A stretch of DNA of 64,000 bases from GCA-2794515 sp034436155 (GCA_034436155.1 DAOTVP010000015.1:62001-126000), one strand, 5' to 3'. Shown: positions 16,927-26,031, numbered from the stretch's first letter. Numbers and translations are program-made. Notes: generated from the letters alone by a model not told the origin.

Positions 16927-16942
16927 ATGGAAACTTTTCCAT
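16927..16942. promoter_or_regulatory. IclR-like operator upstream of the glyoxylate operon
   Basis: A perfect 16-base palindrome, ATGGAAA-CT-TTTCCAT. The enterobacterial IclR site that controls aceBAK is described as TGGAAAT-N-ATTTCCA, and AllR sites share the TTGGAAA/TTTCCAA theme. The site lies 143 bases before aceB and about 100 before fakA. That it regulates aceBA is an inference; no iclR-like gene is in the window. Confidence 0.5.
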
Positions 16943-17045
16943 GCGCCACGCGCTACCTGTACGAAATGCACTAATAATGTTACGATATGGTTATATCATC
17001 TGATTGGTATTGTATGGATTGGTCGGCATTGAAAGATTAGCCCAC

Positions 17046-18686
17046 ATGGGACAAACCTTATCGCAAAAGATTTTTGATGGACACCTGTTGAAACGATTAT
17101 TTATGGCGGGTCTGATGTGGCTCGACCATCATCAAGAACGAGTAAACTGGCTGAATGTATTCCCCGTACCCGATGGCGACACGGGCAAAAATATGGTGCT
17201 GACGCTCAAACAGGGTTACGAAGCTATCCGCCATAGCGAAGAAGCGCACGCGGGTCTCTTATGCAAAACATTCGCACATGGGGCATTGCTCGGCGCGAGG
17301 GGCAATTCGGGCGTGATTTTATCGCAATGGCTGGCTGGATGGGCAGAGATGGTCGCCGATGAGCCGACATTTGATTTGCCGATTTTGGCGCGGGCATTTG
17401 AAAACGCCGTCAAAGCGGCTTATGCTGTGGTGATGACCCCCACCGAAGGCACAATTCTGACCGTCATCCGCGAAGCGACAGATGCCTTCAAACAGTATGC
17501 CCAAACGGGTGATGATTGGGTGGTGGGCATGGAGGTATTTCATAATGCCGCCAAAGAATCGCTCTCCAAAACACCCGATTTACTCCCCATCCTCAAAACA
17601 TCGGGCAAAGTGGATTCGGGCGGTCAGGGATTGGTGTTCATCTTACAGGGGATGGTCAAAGCGTTACGGGGTGAACCCATCACGATACGTGACGAAGATG
17701 CCGATGAACCCCTGTGGATGAGTGACCCGATCCCCGCCGATGATGAAGATGGTTATGGTTATGATGTGCAATTTTTGATGTATGGGCAAAATATGAATGT
17801 CGCTACCATTCGAGATGCCCTGAATAAAATCGGCTGGTCCGTCTTGGTGGCGGGCGATTCCAGCCTGATCAAGGTGCATATTCATGTGCATAATCCGGGC
17901 GAACCCCTCAGTTATGCTGTATCGCAATGTGATGCGTTGGATGATGTGGTGGTCGAAAATATGCAATTGCAATATGAACGCCTGTATGGTGTCCAACCAT
18001 TGCGGATTCAAGCGCGGGATGGTGTGGCGGTGATTGCCGTTGCCAGTGGACGGGGCTGGCGCGATGCGTTTTATGATGCAGGCGCGGTCTGCGTGATAGA
18101 AGGCGGGCAAACGATGAACCCTAGCACGGATGATTTTCTGAAGGTCATCACCACTATCGAAAATCGTGATATCATCATTTTGCCCAACAATAAAAATGTG
18201 CTTCTCGCCGCCCAACAAGCCGTCAAAGAGGCGGAATCGCTTGGTAAGCGGGTGATAGTCCTGAATACCCAAAGCCTGCCACAAGGTATTTCTGCTATGC
18301 TAGGATATCTGGATGAGAACGATGCTTTAGATGAGGTCGCCGAGACCATGCGCGATTCGTTTGGGCATGTCGTCACTGGCGAAATCACCACCGCCATTCA
18401 TGCCAGTCAATTGCCCCATATCACCATCGCAGAAGGGCAATGGATTGGTCTGCTCGATGACCAGTTGGTGGTGGCGGATGATACCCTAGAGGGTGTGATG
18501 AAACGCTTGCTCAATCATGCCCATGCCGATAGGCACGAATTGGTGACATTGTACTACGGTGTCGGATTATCATCAGATCGCGCCCAAGAGGTGATGGCGA
18601 TGTTAAATGCCGACTATCCAGATTTGCGTTTTGAATTGGTTTATGGTGGTCAGCAATTGTATCCGATGATTTTGAGCATAGAATAA
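17046..18686 (+). CDS. fakA: Fatty acid kinase catalytic subunit FakA (DAK2/YloV family)
   Basis: 546 residues. The N-terminal DAK2 (dihydroxyacetone-kinase-like) domain has the nucleotide and magnesium motifs NVFPVPDGDTGKNMVLTL and GARGNSGVILSQWL. The centre and C-terminus (KVHIHVHNPGEP, GGQTMNPSTDDFL, LPNNKNVLLAAQQA) are characteristic of the YloV/FakA family. FakA phosphorylates fatty acids presented by DegV-type FakB proteins, giving acyl-phosphates for phospholipid synthesis. The two following genes are exactly such DegV proteins, which strengthens the call. The frame could begin at a TTG (17004), but the ATG at 17046 starts at the conserved region. It overlaps the next gene by one base (TAATG). 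Confidence 0.92.
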   Translation: MGQTLSQKIFDGHLLKRLFMAGLMWLDHHQERVNWLNVFPVPDGDTGKNMVLTLKQGYEAIRHSEEAHAGLLCKTFAHGALLGARGNSGVILSQWLAGWAEMVADEPTFDLPILARAFENAVKAAYAVVMTPTEGTILTVIREATDAFKQYAQTGDDWVVGMEVFHNAAKESLSKTPDLLPILKTSGKVDSGGQGLVFILQGMVKALRGEPITIRDEDADEPLWMSDPIPADDEDGYGYDVQFLMYGQNMNVATIRDALNKIGWSVLVAGDSSLIKVHIHVHNPGEPLSYAVSQCDALDDVVVENMQLQYERLYGVQPLRIQARDGVAVIAVASGRGWRDAFYDAGAVCVIEGGQTMNPSTDDFLKVITTIENRDIIILPNNKNVLLAAQQAVKEAESLGKRVIVLNTQSLPQGISAMLGYLDENDALDEVAETMRDSFGHVVTGEITTAIHASQLPHITIAEGQWIGLLDDQLVVADDTLEGVMKRLLNHAHADRHELVTLYYGVGLSSDRAQEVMAMLNADYPDLRFELVYGGQQLYPMILSIE

Positions 18687-19576
18687 TGACCATTTACATT
18701 GTGACAGACAGTGGCGCACAATTCGCCCAATCGTATTATGTGGAACAGAATCGTATACTGGTTTTGCCGAATCGTGTTGAACTGGACGGCAAGTTATATC
18801 GTGAAGGTCTCGATATCACCGCCGAAGAGGTGATAAAGCGCATGACCAAGAGCAAACTCACGCCCATCATCCACTCGCCAACCGTAGAGGATTACGTAGA
18901 CCTATTGGGCAAACTTTCTGCGACGGGGAAGCCGATTTTGGTCATCACCAGCTCGCGTGAGATGTTCGATAGTTGGGCGAATGCACGTATGGCGAAGCAA
19001 CAATTGGGCAACGAAAATATTCACATTGTTGATTCGCGGACGGTATGCGCGGGGCAGGGCATGTTGGTCAAAGTGGCAGTTCGTGCGATTAACAATAATC
19101 AATCGATTCACGAAGTTGTGCGCCTTGTACGGGGTGCATCGGAACGCATTTTCACGTTATACTATTCAGAGAGTATTCAACCCCATACTCATAAACAGCT
19201 TATGGGTGAATCCCACGCTTTGTTAGGGATGATACTCAACATCAAACCGTTCTTTGCGATTGAGCATGGGCGCTTATCCACTGTCGAAAAAGTTCGCACT
19301 CGCTCACAGGCGATAGAACGTTTGGTTGAATTCGCTATAGAATTTACCGATATTGAGGATATACTTATTTTACAATATCGTCTTGGCATCACCGATCAAG
19401 CCCGTCAACTCCAAGACCGATTGGCGGCGGAATTTCCCAAATATAAGTTCCCATATGCGTTATATGGGGCAACGCTGGCTTCAAAAATCGGATGTGAGGC
19501 GATAGGAATTGTTATTTTAGAAGAAGAGACAACCCATATAGGGGATTATGATGACGAAGATAACTTTTTTGACTGA
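18686..19576 (+). CDS. DegV-family fatty-acid-binding protein FakB (first copy)
   Basis: 296 residues. It begins TIYIVTDSGAQF, the DegV first strand and loop, and later has LVITSSREMFDSWANA, IHIVDSRTVCAGQGMLV and LGMILNIKPFFAIEHGRL, which line the acyl-chain pocket in this family. FakB proteins bind a free fatty acid and present its carboxylate to FakA. Chain specificity cannot be assigned. The acidic C-terminal tail (about 15 residues, GDYDDEDNFFD) is unusual. Its coding overlaps the second copy by 29 bases, so translation is tightly coupled. Confidence 0.88.
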   Translation: MTIYIVTDSGAQFAQSYYVEQNRILVLPNRVELDGKLYREGLDITAEEVIKRMTKSKLTPIIHSPTVEDYVDLLGKLSATGKPILVITSSREMFDSWANARMAKQQLGNENIHIVDSRTVCAGQGMLVKVAVRAINNNQSIHEVVRLVRGASERIFTLYYSESIQPHTHKQLMGESHALLGMILNIKPFFAIEHGRLSTVEKVRTRSQAIERLVEFAIEFTDIEDILILQYRLGITDQARQLQDRLAAEFPKYKFPYALYGATLASKIGCEAIGIVILEEETTHIGDYDDEDNFFD

Positions 19577-20411
19577 TAGTGTATGTGATATTCCCGATGA
19601 CTTATTGCGCCGATACAACATCACCGTTGCGCCGATATTCGTCAATTTTGGCGGGCAAAGTTTTGCTGATGACGGCATTGAACTCAAGCGGGACGATTTT
19701 TATCGGCGCTTACGCACACTCGAAGATTATCCACAAACCTCTGCCATGTCGCCCGAATTGGCGCGGACATATATCGATAAAGCCTTCGCCGATGCCGACC
19801 ACCTTTTCATCATTACCACCCCCAAGGGCTTGAGTGGGATTTATAATGCCATGCGGTTGGGTAGTTCACATCTCCCGCAAGACCGTGTGACATTGATAGA
19901 TAGCGGTCAACTGAGCATCGGCATGGGGTGGCAAGTCCTCATCGGCGCACAGGTGGCGCACGAAACAGGCGATGTTCGACAAACACATCGGGCTATCCTG
20001 AGTGCCCAAAAGCATCAACATGTGTATGCGGCGGTTGGCTCGCTCGACTTTTTGCGCCGTAGCGGGCGTGTGAGTTGGGCAACGGCAAATATTGGCAATT
20101 TGTTCAATATCAAGCCCATCGTCCATAGTCATGACGGCGAAGTCCATGCCATTGCCCGTGTTCGCACCTTCAACCGCGCCCTCGATAAATTGGTGGAATT
20201 GGCGCGTGCCAATGCCCCATACGATAAATTTGCCATTTTACATATTCTCAACGAAGAAGGTTTTCATATCCTACAAGAACGCCTCGCCGATATTTTGCCC
20301 GATGATACCATCGTTGGCACGGTTGGACCCGCATTAGGGACGCACATCGGACCGGGCTCTGTCGGATTTGCCGCCGTTAGCAAAGGATGGAAAGATGCCA
20401 TCAGCTCTTGA
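19548..20411 (+). CDS. DegV-family fatty-acid-binding protein FakB (second copy)
   Basis: 287 residues. The DegV fold is clear: ITFLTDSVCDIPDDLLRRY, TSAMSPELARTYIDKAF, LFIITTPKGLSGIYNAMRLG, VTLIDSGQLSIGMGWQV and NLFNIKPIVHSHDGEV, ending with the VGPALGTHIGPGSVGFAA signature. Compared with the first copy, the pocket residues differ, so the two probably accept different chains (saturated and unsaturated in characterised systems; that split is an inference here). The start may be either of two adjacent ATGs at 19548 and 19551. RecG begins 17 bases before this gene ends. Confidence 0.9.
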   Translation: MMTKITFLTDSVCDIPDDLLRRYNITVAPIFVNFGGQSFADDGIELKRDDFYRRLRTLEDYPQTSAMSPELARTYIDKAFADADHLFIITTPKGLSGIYNAMRLGSSHLPQDRVTLIDSGQLSIGMGWQVLIGAQVAHETGDVRQTHRAILSAQKHQHVYAAVGSLDFLRRSGRVSWATANIGNLFNIKPIVHSHDGEVHAIARVRTFNRALDKLVELARANAPYDKFAILHILNEEGFHILQERLADILPDDTIVGTVGPALGTHIGPGSVGFAAVSKGWKDAISS

Positions 20412-23169
20412 AATGCTCATCAAAGTCCTGAAATTAGAACAGGACAAGGGTTATAAAAATAACGCCGTCATCGGCGGGTTATCGGCTTACGGTGAACAAT
20501 GGGCGCAAGATGCCCATCAACAAGCCCGTAGACCAGAACATCATATCTTGGTGGATGAAATTGTAGATACGCTCAATCGTTATGGCGATCTTGAGAGTAA
20601 AACCGAACGCAATAATGCCATCCTCTATTTGATGGATAGGATTATGGGGCGCAAACCCGCGCCAGAACCGTATCTGGCGCGGTTGAGTTTGTATACCCAA
20701 CCCGTAGAACCCACCCTCGCGCCGATGGTGGATGCACCATCTGAACAATCCACATCCGCATCAAACCGCCCAGAGCGCGAAAAACGCCCTAAACGTGAGA
20801 AAAAGCGCGATGTCATAGGGGTGGCGGATGATGCAGATAATCCATCAGAAAAGCCGATGAAAGCACCATCACCGCCCAAAGCGCGTAAATCCAAATCGAC
20901 AATGCCCAAACCAACTGCGAACAACGAAATGCGCCTCGACAAAATCTTGAAAGAATCGTATATCGGCGATTCGTCCGATACGTGGCAATATGAACCACCC
21001 GTGGGTGGCAATACAGGTATATCGGATATGCCTGCCAAACCACGCCTCACGCGCCCACCACGCATTCCACGCCCGCCGATTTCCTCAGAGACCGCCGCCG
21101 ACACCCTGCGTGGTCTGAACGCCAATATCGATACGGTCAAAGGGGTCGGTCCGAAATTGGTCGAGCAACTCAATACATTGGGCATTTATACAATTAACGA
21201 CTTGATATTTAATTTGCCCCGCCGTTATGACGATTATACCCGCTTGTTGCCGATTAGCCGATTAATCCCCGAAACGATTGCCACGGTTATCGGCACGGTT
21301 AAATTTTGCGAAGTGCGCGAGGGCAAAAATAACCGTCGTGATTTTTATATGGAAGTGGACGATGGTACGGGTACAGTCGCGTGTACCTTTTTTGGGCAAC
21401 ACTTCTTAGTGCGCGTGATTCGCAAAAAGATGCAACTGGTCATCAGTGGCAAGGTGAGCGTGTATCGGCAACAACTCCGCATGAATAACCCCGAGTGGGA
21501 AGAATTAGACGATGAAAATTGGCATACAATGGGCATCGTGCCGATTTATCGGCTCACCGAAGGACTCAGTGGGCGTAGAATGCGTAACCTCATGCGTGAA
21601 GCGGTGATGTATTGGGCAGACCGCCTTCCCGATTATATCCCCCTGCCGACTTTAGAACGGGCAGAATTGGCAGATTTGGGTTGGGCGGTGAAAAATCTGC
21701 ACTTTCCAGAGACGCAAGATCACCTCGAACATGCCCGTAACCGCTATATCTTCGACCAATTGTTGCTCATGCAGATGAGCATCATGGCGAATCGGCGCGA
21801 TTGGCAAGCCGAGCGTGCGCCATACCTGTCTGTGAGCGATGACTTTTTAGAGATGTTCATTCAATCGGCATTCCCATATACACTGACCAACGCGCAATAT
21901 CGTGCTATTAACGATATTCGTCAAGATATGGCATCCGAAATCCCGATGAATCGCTTGTTACAAGGTGATGTTGGGTCTGGTAAGACGGCTGTCGCCATTA
22001 GCGCCTTAGCGATTGCCTTCGCTAATCAAAAACAAGGTGCGTTGATGTCACCAACGGGTATTTTAGCCGAACAACATTATCGCAACATCAGCCGTATATT
22101 CGATGCCCTCCCAGAGACAGACCGCCGTCCTGTGGTGGCATTACTCACCAGTTCGCTCTCGACCACAGAACGCGAAGCCGTCTATAACGGGATGCGCGAT
22201 GGCTCGATTGATATTGTCATCGGCACGCACGCCCTGATACAAGGTGGTGTCGAATTTTATGATTTGGGTTTGGTGATTATCGATGAGCAACACCGTTTTG
22301 GCGTGGAACAACGCAAATTGTTGCGTGCCAAAGGTGGCAATCCACATCTGTTGGTGATGACCGCTACCCCGATTCCGCGCACGATTTCGCTGACGGTATA
22401 TGCCGATTTAGATCTGTCGATCATGGATGAAATGCCCGCAGGACGTACCCCTGTCGAGACCTTCATCGTCAAGCCGATAGAACGAGAACGGATTTACGCC
22501 TTCATCCGCGCCCAAATCGAAAAAGGGCGGCAAGCCTTCATCGTACATCCGTTGGTCGAGGCATCCGATAAAATCGAGGCGCGGTCTGCACAAGAGGCAT
22601 ACCAAGAATTGCTGACGGTGTTTCATCGTCAACGGGTGTGTTTGTTGCATGGTCGCATGAAACCTGCCGAAAAAGATGAGATTATGAGCGCGTTTGCCCG
22701 TCATGAATACGATATTATGGTCACGACATCGGTGGCAGAAGTCGGTGTGGATATTCCCAATGCCAGTGTGATCGCCATCGAAGGCGCGAATCGGTTTGGA
22801 TTGGCGCAATTACACCAATTCCGTGGGCGTGTTGGGCGCGGGGGCTATCAATCGTATTGTTTGCTCATCCCTGATGCCGATAGCCCCGATTCTGAACAAC
22901 GCCTGCAAGCGATGGTGAATACCACTAACGGCTTTGAACTCGCCGAAATTGATTGGAAGATGCGCGGGGCGGGCGATTTAATCGGCACGCGCCAAAGCGG
23001 GAAGAATACGCTCCAGTTGATGGAATTTATGAAGCCCGAATTGGTCGAATTGGCGCAACGCGAAGCCCGTACCATCTACGAAGAAGACCCCTATCTACAA
23101 CATCCAGACCATCATTTACTCAAACAACGGGTCGATATGCTTTATAATGAGAATATGGATGTTAGTTAA
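20395..23169 (+). CDS. recG: ATP-dependent DNA helicase RecG with long N-terminal extension
   Basis: 924 residues against about 690 in Escherichia coli. RecG rescues stalled replication forks and branch-migrates junctions. The first 240 residues are extra: a helical region of about 95, then a Pro/Lys/Glu-rich linker. The family core follows: a helix-hairpin-helix-like TVKGVGPKLVEQLNTLGI, the wedge/OB domain, Walker A GDVGSGKT (about 523-530), DEQH box (630-633), MTATPIPRT, and QFRGRVGRGGYQSYC in motif VI. The start at 20395 has AAAGGA seven bases before it; an upstream in-frame ATG at 20368 lies inside the DegV gene. Overlap of 17 bases with the second FakB suggests one operon. Confidence 0.96.
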   Translation: MPSALEMLIKVLKLEQDKGYKNNAVIGGLSAYGEQWAQDAHQQARRPEHHILVDEIVDTLNRYGDLESKTERNNAILYLMDRIMGRKPAPEPYLARLSLYTQPVEPTLAPMVDAPSEQSTSASNRPEREKRPKREKKRDVIGVADDADNPSEKPMKAPSPPKARKSKSTMPKPTANNEMRLDKILKESYIGDSSDTWQYEPPVGGNTGISDMPAKPRLTRPPRIPRPPISSETAADTLRGLNANIDTVKGVGPKLVEQLNTLGIYTINDLIFNLPRRYDDYTRLLPISRLIPETIATVIGTVKFCEVREGKNNRRDFYMEVDDGTGTVACTFFGQHFLVRVIRKKMQLVISGKVSVYRQQLRMNNPEWEELDDENWHTMGIVPIYRLTEGLSGRRMRNLMREAVMYWADRLPDYIPLPTLERAELADLGWAVKNLHFPETQDHLEHARNRYIFDQLLLMQMSIMANRRDWQAERAPYLSVSDDFLEMFIQSAFPYTLTNAQYRAINDIRQDMASEIPMNRLLQGDVGSGKTAVAISALAIAFANQKQGALMSPTGILAEQHYRNISRIFDALPETDRRPVVALLTSSLSTTEREAVYNGMRDGSIDIVIGTHALIQGGVEFYDLGLVIIDEQHRFGVEQRKLLRAKGGNPHLLVMTATPIPRTISLTVYADLDLSIMDEMPAGRTPVETFIVKPIERERIYAFIRAQIEKGRQAFIVHPLVEASDKIEARSAQEAYQELLTVFHRQRVCLLHGRMKPAEKDEIMSAFARHEYDIMVTTSVAEVGVDIPNASVIAIEGANRFGLAQLHQFRGRVGRGGYQSYCLLIPDADSPDSEQRLQAMVNTTNGFELAEIDWKMRGAGDLIGTRQSGKNTLQLMEFMKPELVELAQREARTIYEEDPYLQHPDHHLLKQRVDMLYNENMDVS

Positions 23170-23187
23170 ACAACATGAGGAATACAC

Positions 23188-23652
23188 ATGATAGGACAAC
23201 CACCAGTCTGGGCAACCGCCGAAGAAGTCGCCGAAAAATTGCACACCTATGTGGTGAATCACATGAATTTATCGAATGTGGGGCATGTCACCGATGCCAA
23301 AATCGGGTATATCCTCTCGGATGAACCGCGTATTGTGGCGTATCCCACTGTTGGTGTGGTCGATAAATCACGCCTCTCACATTTACCGGCGGGGGATATT
23401 ATCCCTTTCGCGCCCGATTTTGCCATTGAGGTCATCTCGCCAGAGAACCCCGCCGATGCAGTGCAAGCGAAAATTCGGCAATATCTCAATGCAGGGGTGC
23501 GCCAGATATGGGTGGCACACGTCAAGGCGCGGTCTATCGCTGTGTATTCGCCCGATATTGTGTTCACCGTCCCGTTTGATGGCACACTATTCGGCGAAGA
23601 TATGCTCCCTGGTTTCAAGTTGACCATGCGCGATTTATACAGCAGAGGGTAG
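23188..23652 (+). CDS. Uma2-family (DUF820) PD-(D/E)xK nuclease-like protein
   Basis: 154 residues, short for the family (usually about 190). The core is recognisable: PDFAIEVISPEN with the acidic residues, a downstream KIRQYLNAGVRQIWVAH with the Lys and the typical YxxxGVxxxWxV pattern, and a C-terminal DMLPGFKLTMRDLY. Uma2 proteins share the restriction-endonuclease fold but their role is unknown; they are abundant in Cyanobacteria and Chloroflexota. It lies 18 bases after recG and 3 before a second Uma2 gene. Confidence 0.8.
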   Translation: MIGQPPVWATAEEVAEKLHTYVVNHMNLSNVGHVTDAKIGYILSDEPRIVAYPTVGVVDKSRLSHLPAGDIIPFAPDFAIEVISPENPADAVQAKIRQYLNAGVRQIWVAHVKARSIAVYSPDIVFTVPFDGTLFGEDMLPGFKLTMRDLYSRG

Positions 23653-23655
23653 ACG

Positions 23656-24195
23656 ATGGTAACAACCACCAAAAATCGGATTTCGGCAGACCAATACCTA
23701 CAATCTGCCGAGACCAATATCCCCCAAGAATTATTAGACGGCGAGGTTATCGTGACTGCATCCCCCATCAATGCCCATCAGCGCATGGTTGGACGGGTAT
23801 ATCAGGTGTTGTTATCGCTCATCCCCAACGGCGAGGTGATATTATCGCCATCGGATGTGTATTTGGATGAGTGGAATGTCGTCCAACCTGATTTGTTTTG
23901 GATTGCCGAAAACAGCCCTTGCCAAGATGTAGATACGCATTTTGTTGGTGCGCCTACATTGATTGTCGAGGTGTTATCTCCATCTACCGCCAAGCGCGAT
24001 AAAATCCAAAAATTTCGGCTGTATGAGAAAAATCGCGTACCCGAATATTGGTTAGTAGATGTGGATGAGGGGCATATCGAAGTTTGGTCACTAAATGATG
24101 AAAAATATGCCTTCATTGGGCGATACACCAGCGAAGAATCGTTTGTATCGCCCATATTGGGGCAGAAGTCGGTCAAGGTGGGGGAGATTTTTTAG
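23656..24195 (+). CDS. Uma2-family (DUF820) PD-(D/E)xK nuclease-like protein, second copy
   Basis: 179 residues, full length. It shows DGEVIVTASPINAHQRMVGRVYQVL (N-terminal helix and strand), VVQPDLFWIAE, PTLIVEVLSPSTAKRDKIQKFRLYEKNRVPEYWLVD, and IEVWSL. The catalytic-type Asp, Glu and Lys pattern of the PD-(D/E)xK fold is intact. It differs strongly from its neighbour, so this is not a recent duplication. Its stop codon overlaps the carA stop codon on the other strand (TTAG, 24192-24195). Confidence 0.87.
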   Translation: MVTTTKNRISADQYLQSAETNIPQELLDGEVIVTASPINAHQRMVGRVYQVLLSLIPNGEVILSPSDVYLDEWNVVQPDLFWIAENSPCQDVDTHFVGAPTLIVEVLSPSTAKRDKIQKFRLYEKNRVPEYWLVDVDEGHIEVWSLNDEKYAFIGRYTSEESFVSPILGQKSVKVGEIF

Positions 24196-25310
24196 CTCTT
24201 TTTCACCCGTTCCACAAATTCATCGAACAGATACAACGAGTCGTGCGGGCCGGGCGATGATTCGGGATGATATTGCACGCTAAACGCGCCCAATGCGTCA
24301 TGCCGAATTCCCTCTATTGTTTGGTCATTCAGGTTGATATGGGTCACTTCTGCCCCGCCCAAATCACTGTCGTGGCTGACAGCGAAGCCGTGATTGTGGG
24401 CGCTGATTTCGACATGCCCTGTCATCATATTTTTCACGGGTTGATTGCCCCCACGATGTCCAAAGCGCATTTTTTCGGTCTTGCCACCGAGCGCCAAGCC
24501 CAAAATCTGATGTCCCAAACAGATGCCAAATACAGGCACTTTGCCGATTAAATTTTTGACATTATCAATCGCGTAGGTCACGGCGGCGGGGTCTCCTGGT
24601 CCGTTGCTCAGGAACACTCCCGCAGGATTTTGCGCCAAGACTTCATCATAGGGCATATTGGCTGGCACAACGCGCACGCGCAAGCCTCTATCGGTCAACA
24701 TGCGTAAAATATTGTGCTTGATGCCATAATCGTAGGCGATAATCAGCGGGGCATTATCATCTTGGGGATAGGTCTTATACCACTGTGGATCGCTATGTTC
24801 TGTCCAGTTATAGGGTTCGGGCGTGGTGACATCATCGACCAAATTCCACCCCGACATATCGGGCGATTGACGCGCCAATTCGATGAGCGCATCGGCATCT
24901 TTTGCGTGTTCGCCGTGGGCAATTGCCGCCCGCATCACGCCTTTGCTACGGATATGACGAACAAGGGCGCGGGTATCTACCTCGCTAAGACCAATCACGC
25001 CCTGTTCTCGCAGATAGCTATTTAAGTCGCCTCGGTTACGCCAATTGCTGACCACTGGGCTGAGTGAGCGTACCACAAATCCAGACACCCAAACTTTCGC
25101 CGATTCGACATCTTCGACATTAATGCCCGTGTTGCCGATATGCGAGACGGTCATGGTGACAATTTGCTTATAATACGACGGGTCGGTGAGAATTTCTTGA
25201 TAGCCCGTCATGGACGTATTGAAGACCAGTTCACCGGTTTGCACGCCTTCCGCGCCCCAACCTGTGCCTGTGAATACCCGTCCATCTTCTAGCGCCAGCA
25301 ATCCTGTCAT
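24192..25310 (-). CDS. carA: Carbamoyl-phosphate synthase small (glutaminase) subunit
   Basis: 372 residues, normal length. It hydrolyses glutamine and passes ammonia to CarB for carbamoyl phosphate, used for arginine and pyrimidines. The N-terminal CPSase domain (LALEDGRVFTGTGWGAEG, MTGYQEILTDPSYY) precedes a class I glutaminase: VFLSNGPGDP, nucleophile Cys in GICLGHQILGLALGG, and the His-Glu pair in YHPESSPGPHDS. The ATG follows AAAGGA. CarB is not adjacent and must lie elsewhere. It is preceded by a GNAT gene 25 bases upstream on the same strand, downstream of the arg cluster. Confidence 0.97.
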   Translation of the reverse strand: MTGLLALEDGRVFTGTGWGAEGVQTGELVFNTSMTGYQEILTDPSYYKQIVTMTVSHIGNTGINVEDVESAKVWVSGFVVRSLSPVVSNWRNRGDLNSYLREQGVIGLSEVDTRALVRHIRSKGVMRAAIAHGEHAKDADALIELARQSPDMSGWNLVDDVTTPEPYNWTEHSDPQWYKTYPQDDNAPLIIAYDYGIKHNILRMLTDRGLRVRVVPANMPYDEVLAQNPAGVFLSNGPGDPAAVTYAIDNVKNLIGKVPVFGICLGHQILGLALGGKTEKMRFGHRGGNQPVKNMMTGHVEISAHNHGFAVSHDSDLGGAEVTHINLNDQTIEGIRHDALGAFSVQYHPESSPGPHDSLYLFDEFVERVKKS

Positions 25311-25335
25311 AACCTATCCTTTCGTGATGATGTTC

Positions 25336-25767
25336 TTACTTGAGATACTTGCGGAATGTATACGATGACCGCTTAAAGCCACCTTTTTCTTCGTAAAAAT
25401 GATGTGCATCGTTGCGGTGAAGACCCGATGTCAGCCACAGATAATCGCAATTATTCCCTCTGGCAATCGCTTCGATGTGTTTGACCAATGCCAACCCGTA
25501 GCCTTTCGAGCGATGCCCCTCCGCCGTCACAAGGTCTTGGATGTAAATGCTCCGCCCGTTTAAGAGCGTGGTGGATTGACGAAATCCCGCCAATGCCACA
25601 GGGGTCGTGCTGTTATCATCTTCATACACCGCCAACAACCGATACCCTTGCGGGATCATAATTTGTAATAGGCTCAGAAACTCATCCTCTTCCATGGGGC
25701 GCAATTCGCGCATGACGGGGAAGGCACTCTTAAATTGCTCAACGGTCATCAATTCAACAATTTTCAT
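25336..25767 (-). CDS. GNAT-family N-acetyltransferase
   Basis: 143 residues. The acetyl-CoA site is visible as IQDLVTAEGHRSKGYGLALVKHIEAIA (Q/RxxGxG/A form), with LAVYEDD and the C-terminal LHRNDAHHFYEEKGGFKRSSY typical of small GNAT enzymes. Substrate unknown. The AAAGGAG ribosome site precedes the ATG. It shares a transcript with carA and lies 264 bases downstream of argJ, from which it is separated by a palindromic repeat array. Confidence 0.88.
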   Translation of the reverse strand: MKIVELMTVEQFKSAFPVMRELRPMEEDEFLSLLQIMIPQGYRLLAVYEDDNSTTPVALAGFRQSTTLLNGRSIYIQDLVTAEGHRSKGYGLALVKHIEAIARGNNCDYLWLTSGLHRNDAHHFYEEKGGFKRSSYTFRKYLK

Positions 25768-25824
25768 TTTGGAACTCCTTTGTGTGTGCTAAAAAATATA
25801 TTCTATGGTTTATATATAGTCTGT

Positions 25825-25977
25825 GGACGCGCAGAAGCGCGTCCGTACAGGAAACAAGTTAGTCAAACGATACATCTTTATGGACGACATACGCGCTCTG
25901 CGCTAGTCGTCCATTACACAACGCCTATTTTGATGGATGTAATGGCGGACTAGAGGCTTTAGCCTCGTATGTCCGCC
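25825..25977. repeat. Dispersed palindromic repeat array, modules A-B-C-D (most complete copy)
   Basis: Four consecutive palindromes. A: GGACGCGC (25825-25832), AGAA, GCGCGTCC (25837-25844), perfect. B: TGGACGA (25881-25887) and TCGTCCA (25907-25913) around ACGCGC...GCGC. C: CCATTACA (25911-25918) and TGTAATGG (25938-25945). D: GGCGGAC (25944-25950) and GTCCGCC (25971-25977), with a perfect inner hairpin GAGGCT-TT-AGCCTC (25953-25966). B, C and D overlap by two or three bases, so the outer arms are shared. The array sits between argJ and the GNAT-carA pair. Confidence 0.8.
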
Positions 25978-26031
25978 ACAAAAATTGTATTGAACACATA
26001 TTGTCACATCCCTACAGATGGTGTGATTATA

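Noticed and set aside
17664..18284. 206-residue minus-strand frame in fakA
   Set aside because: Antisense of a conserved gene; His/Ile-rich shadow composition.
20625..21185. 186-residue minus-strand frame in recG
   Set aside because: Antisense to the in-frame RecG linker; low-complexity composition, no ribosome site.
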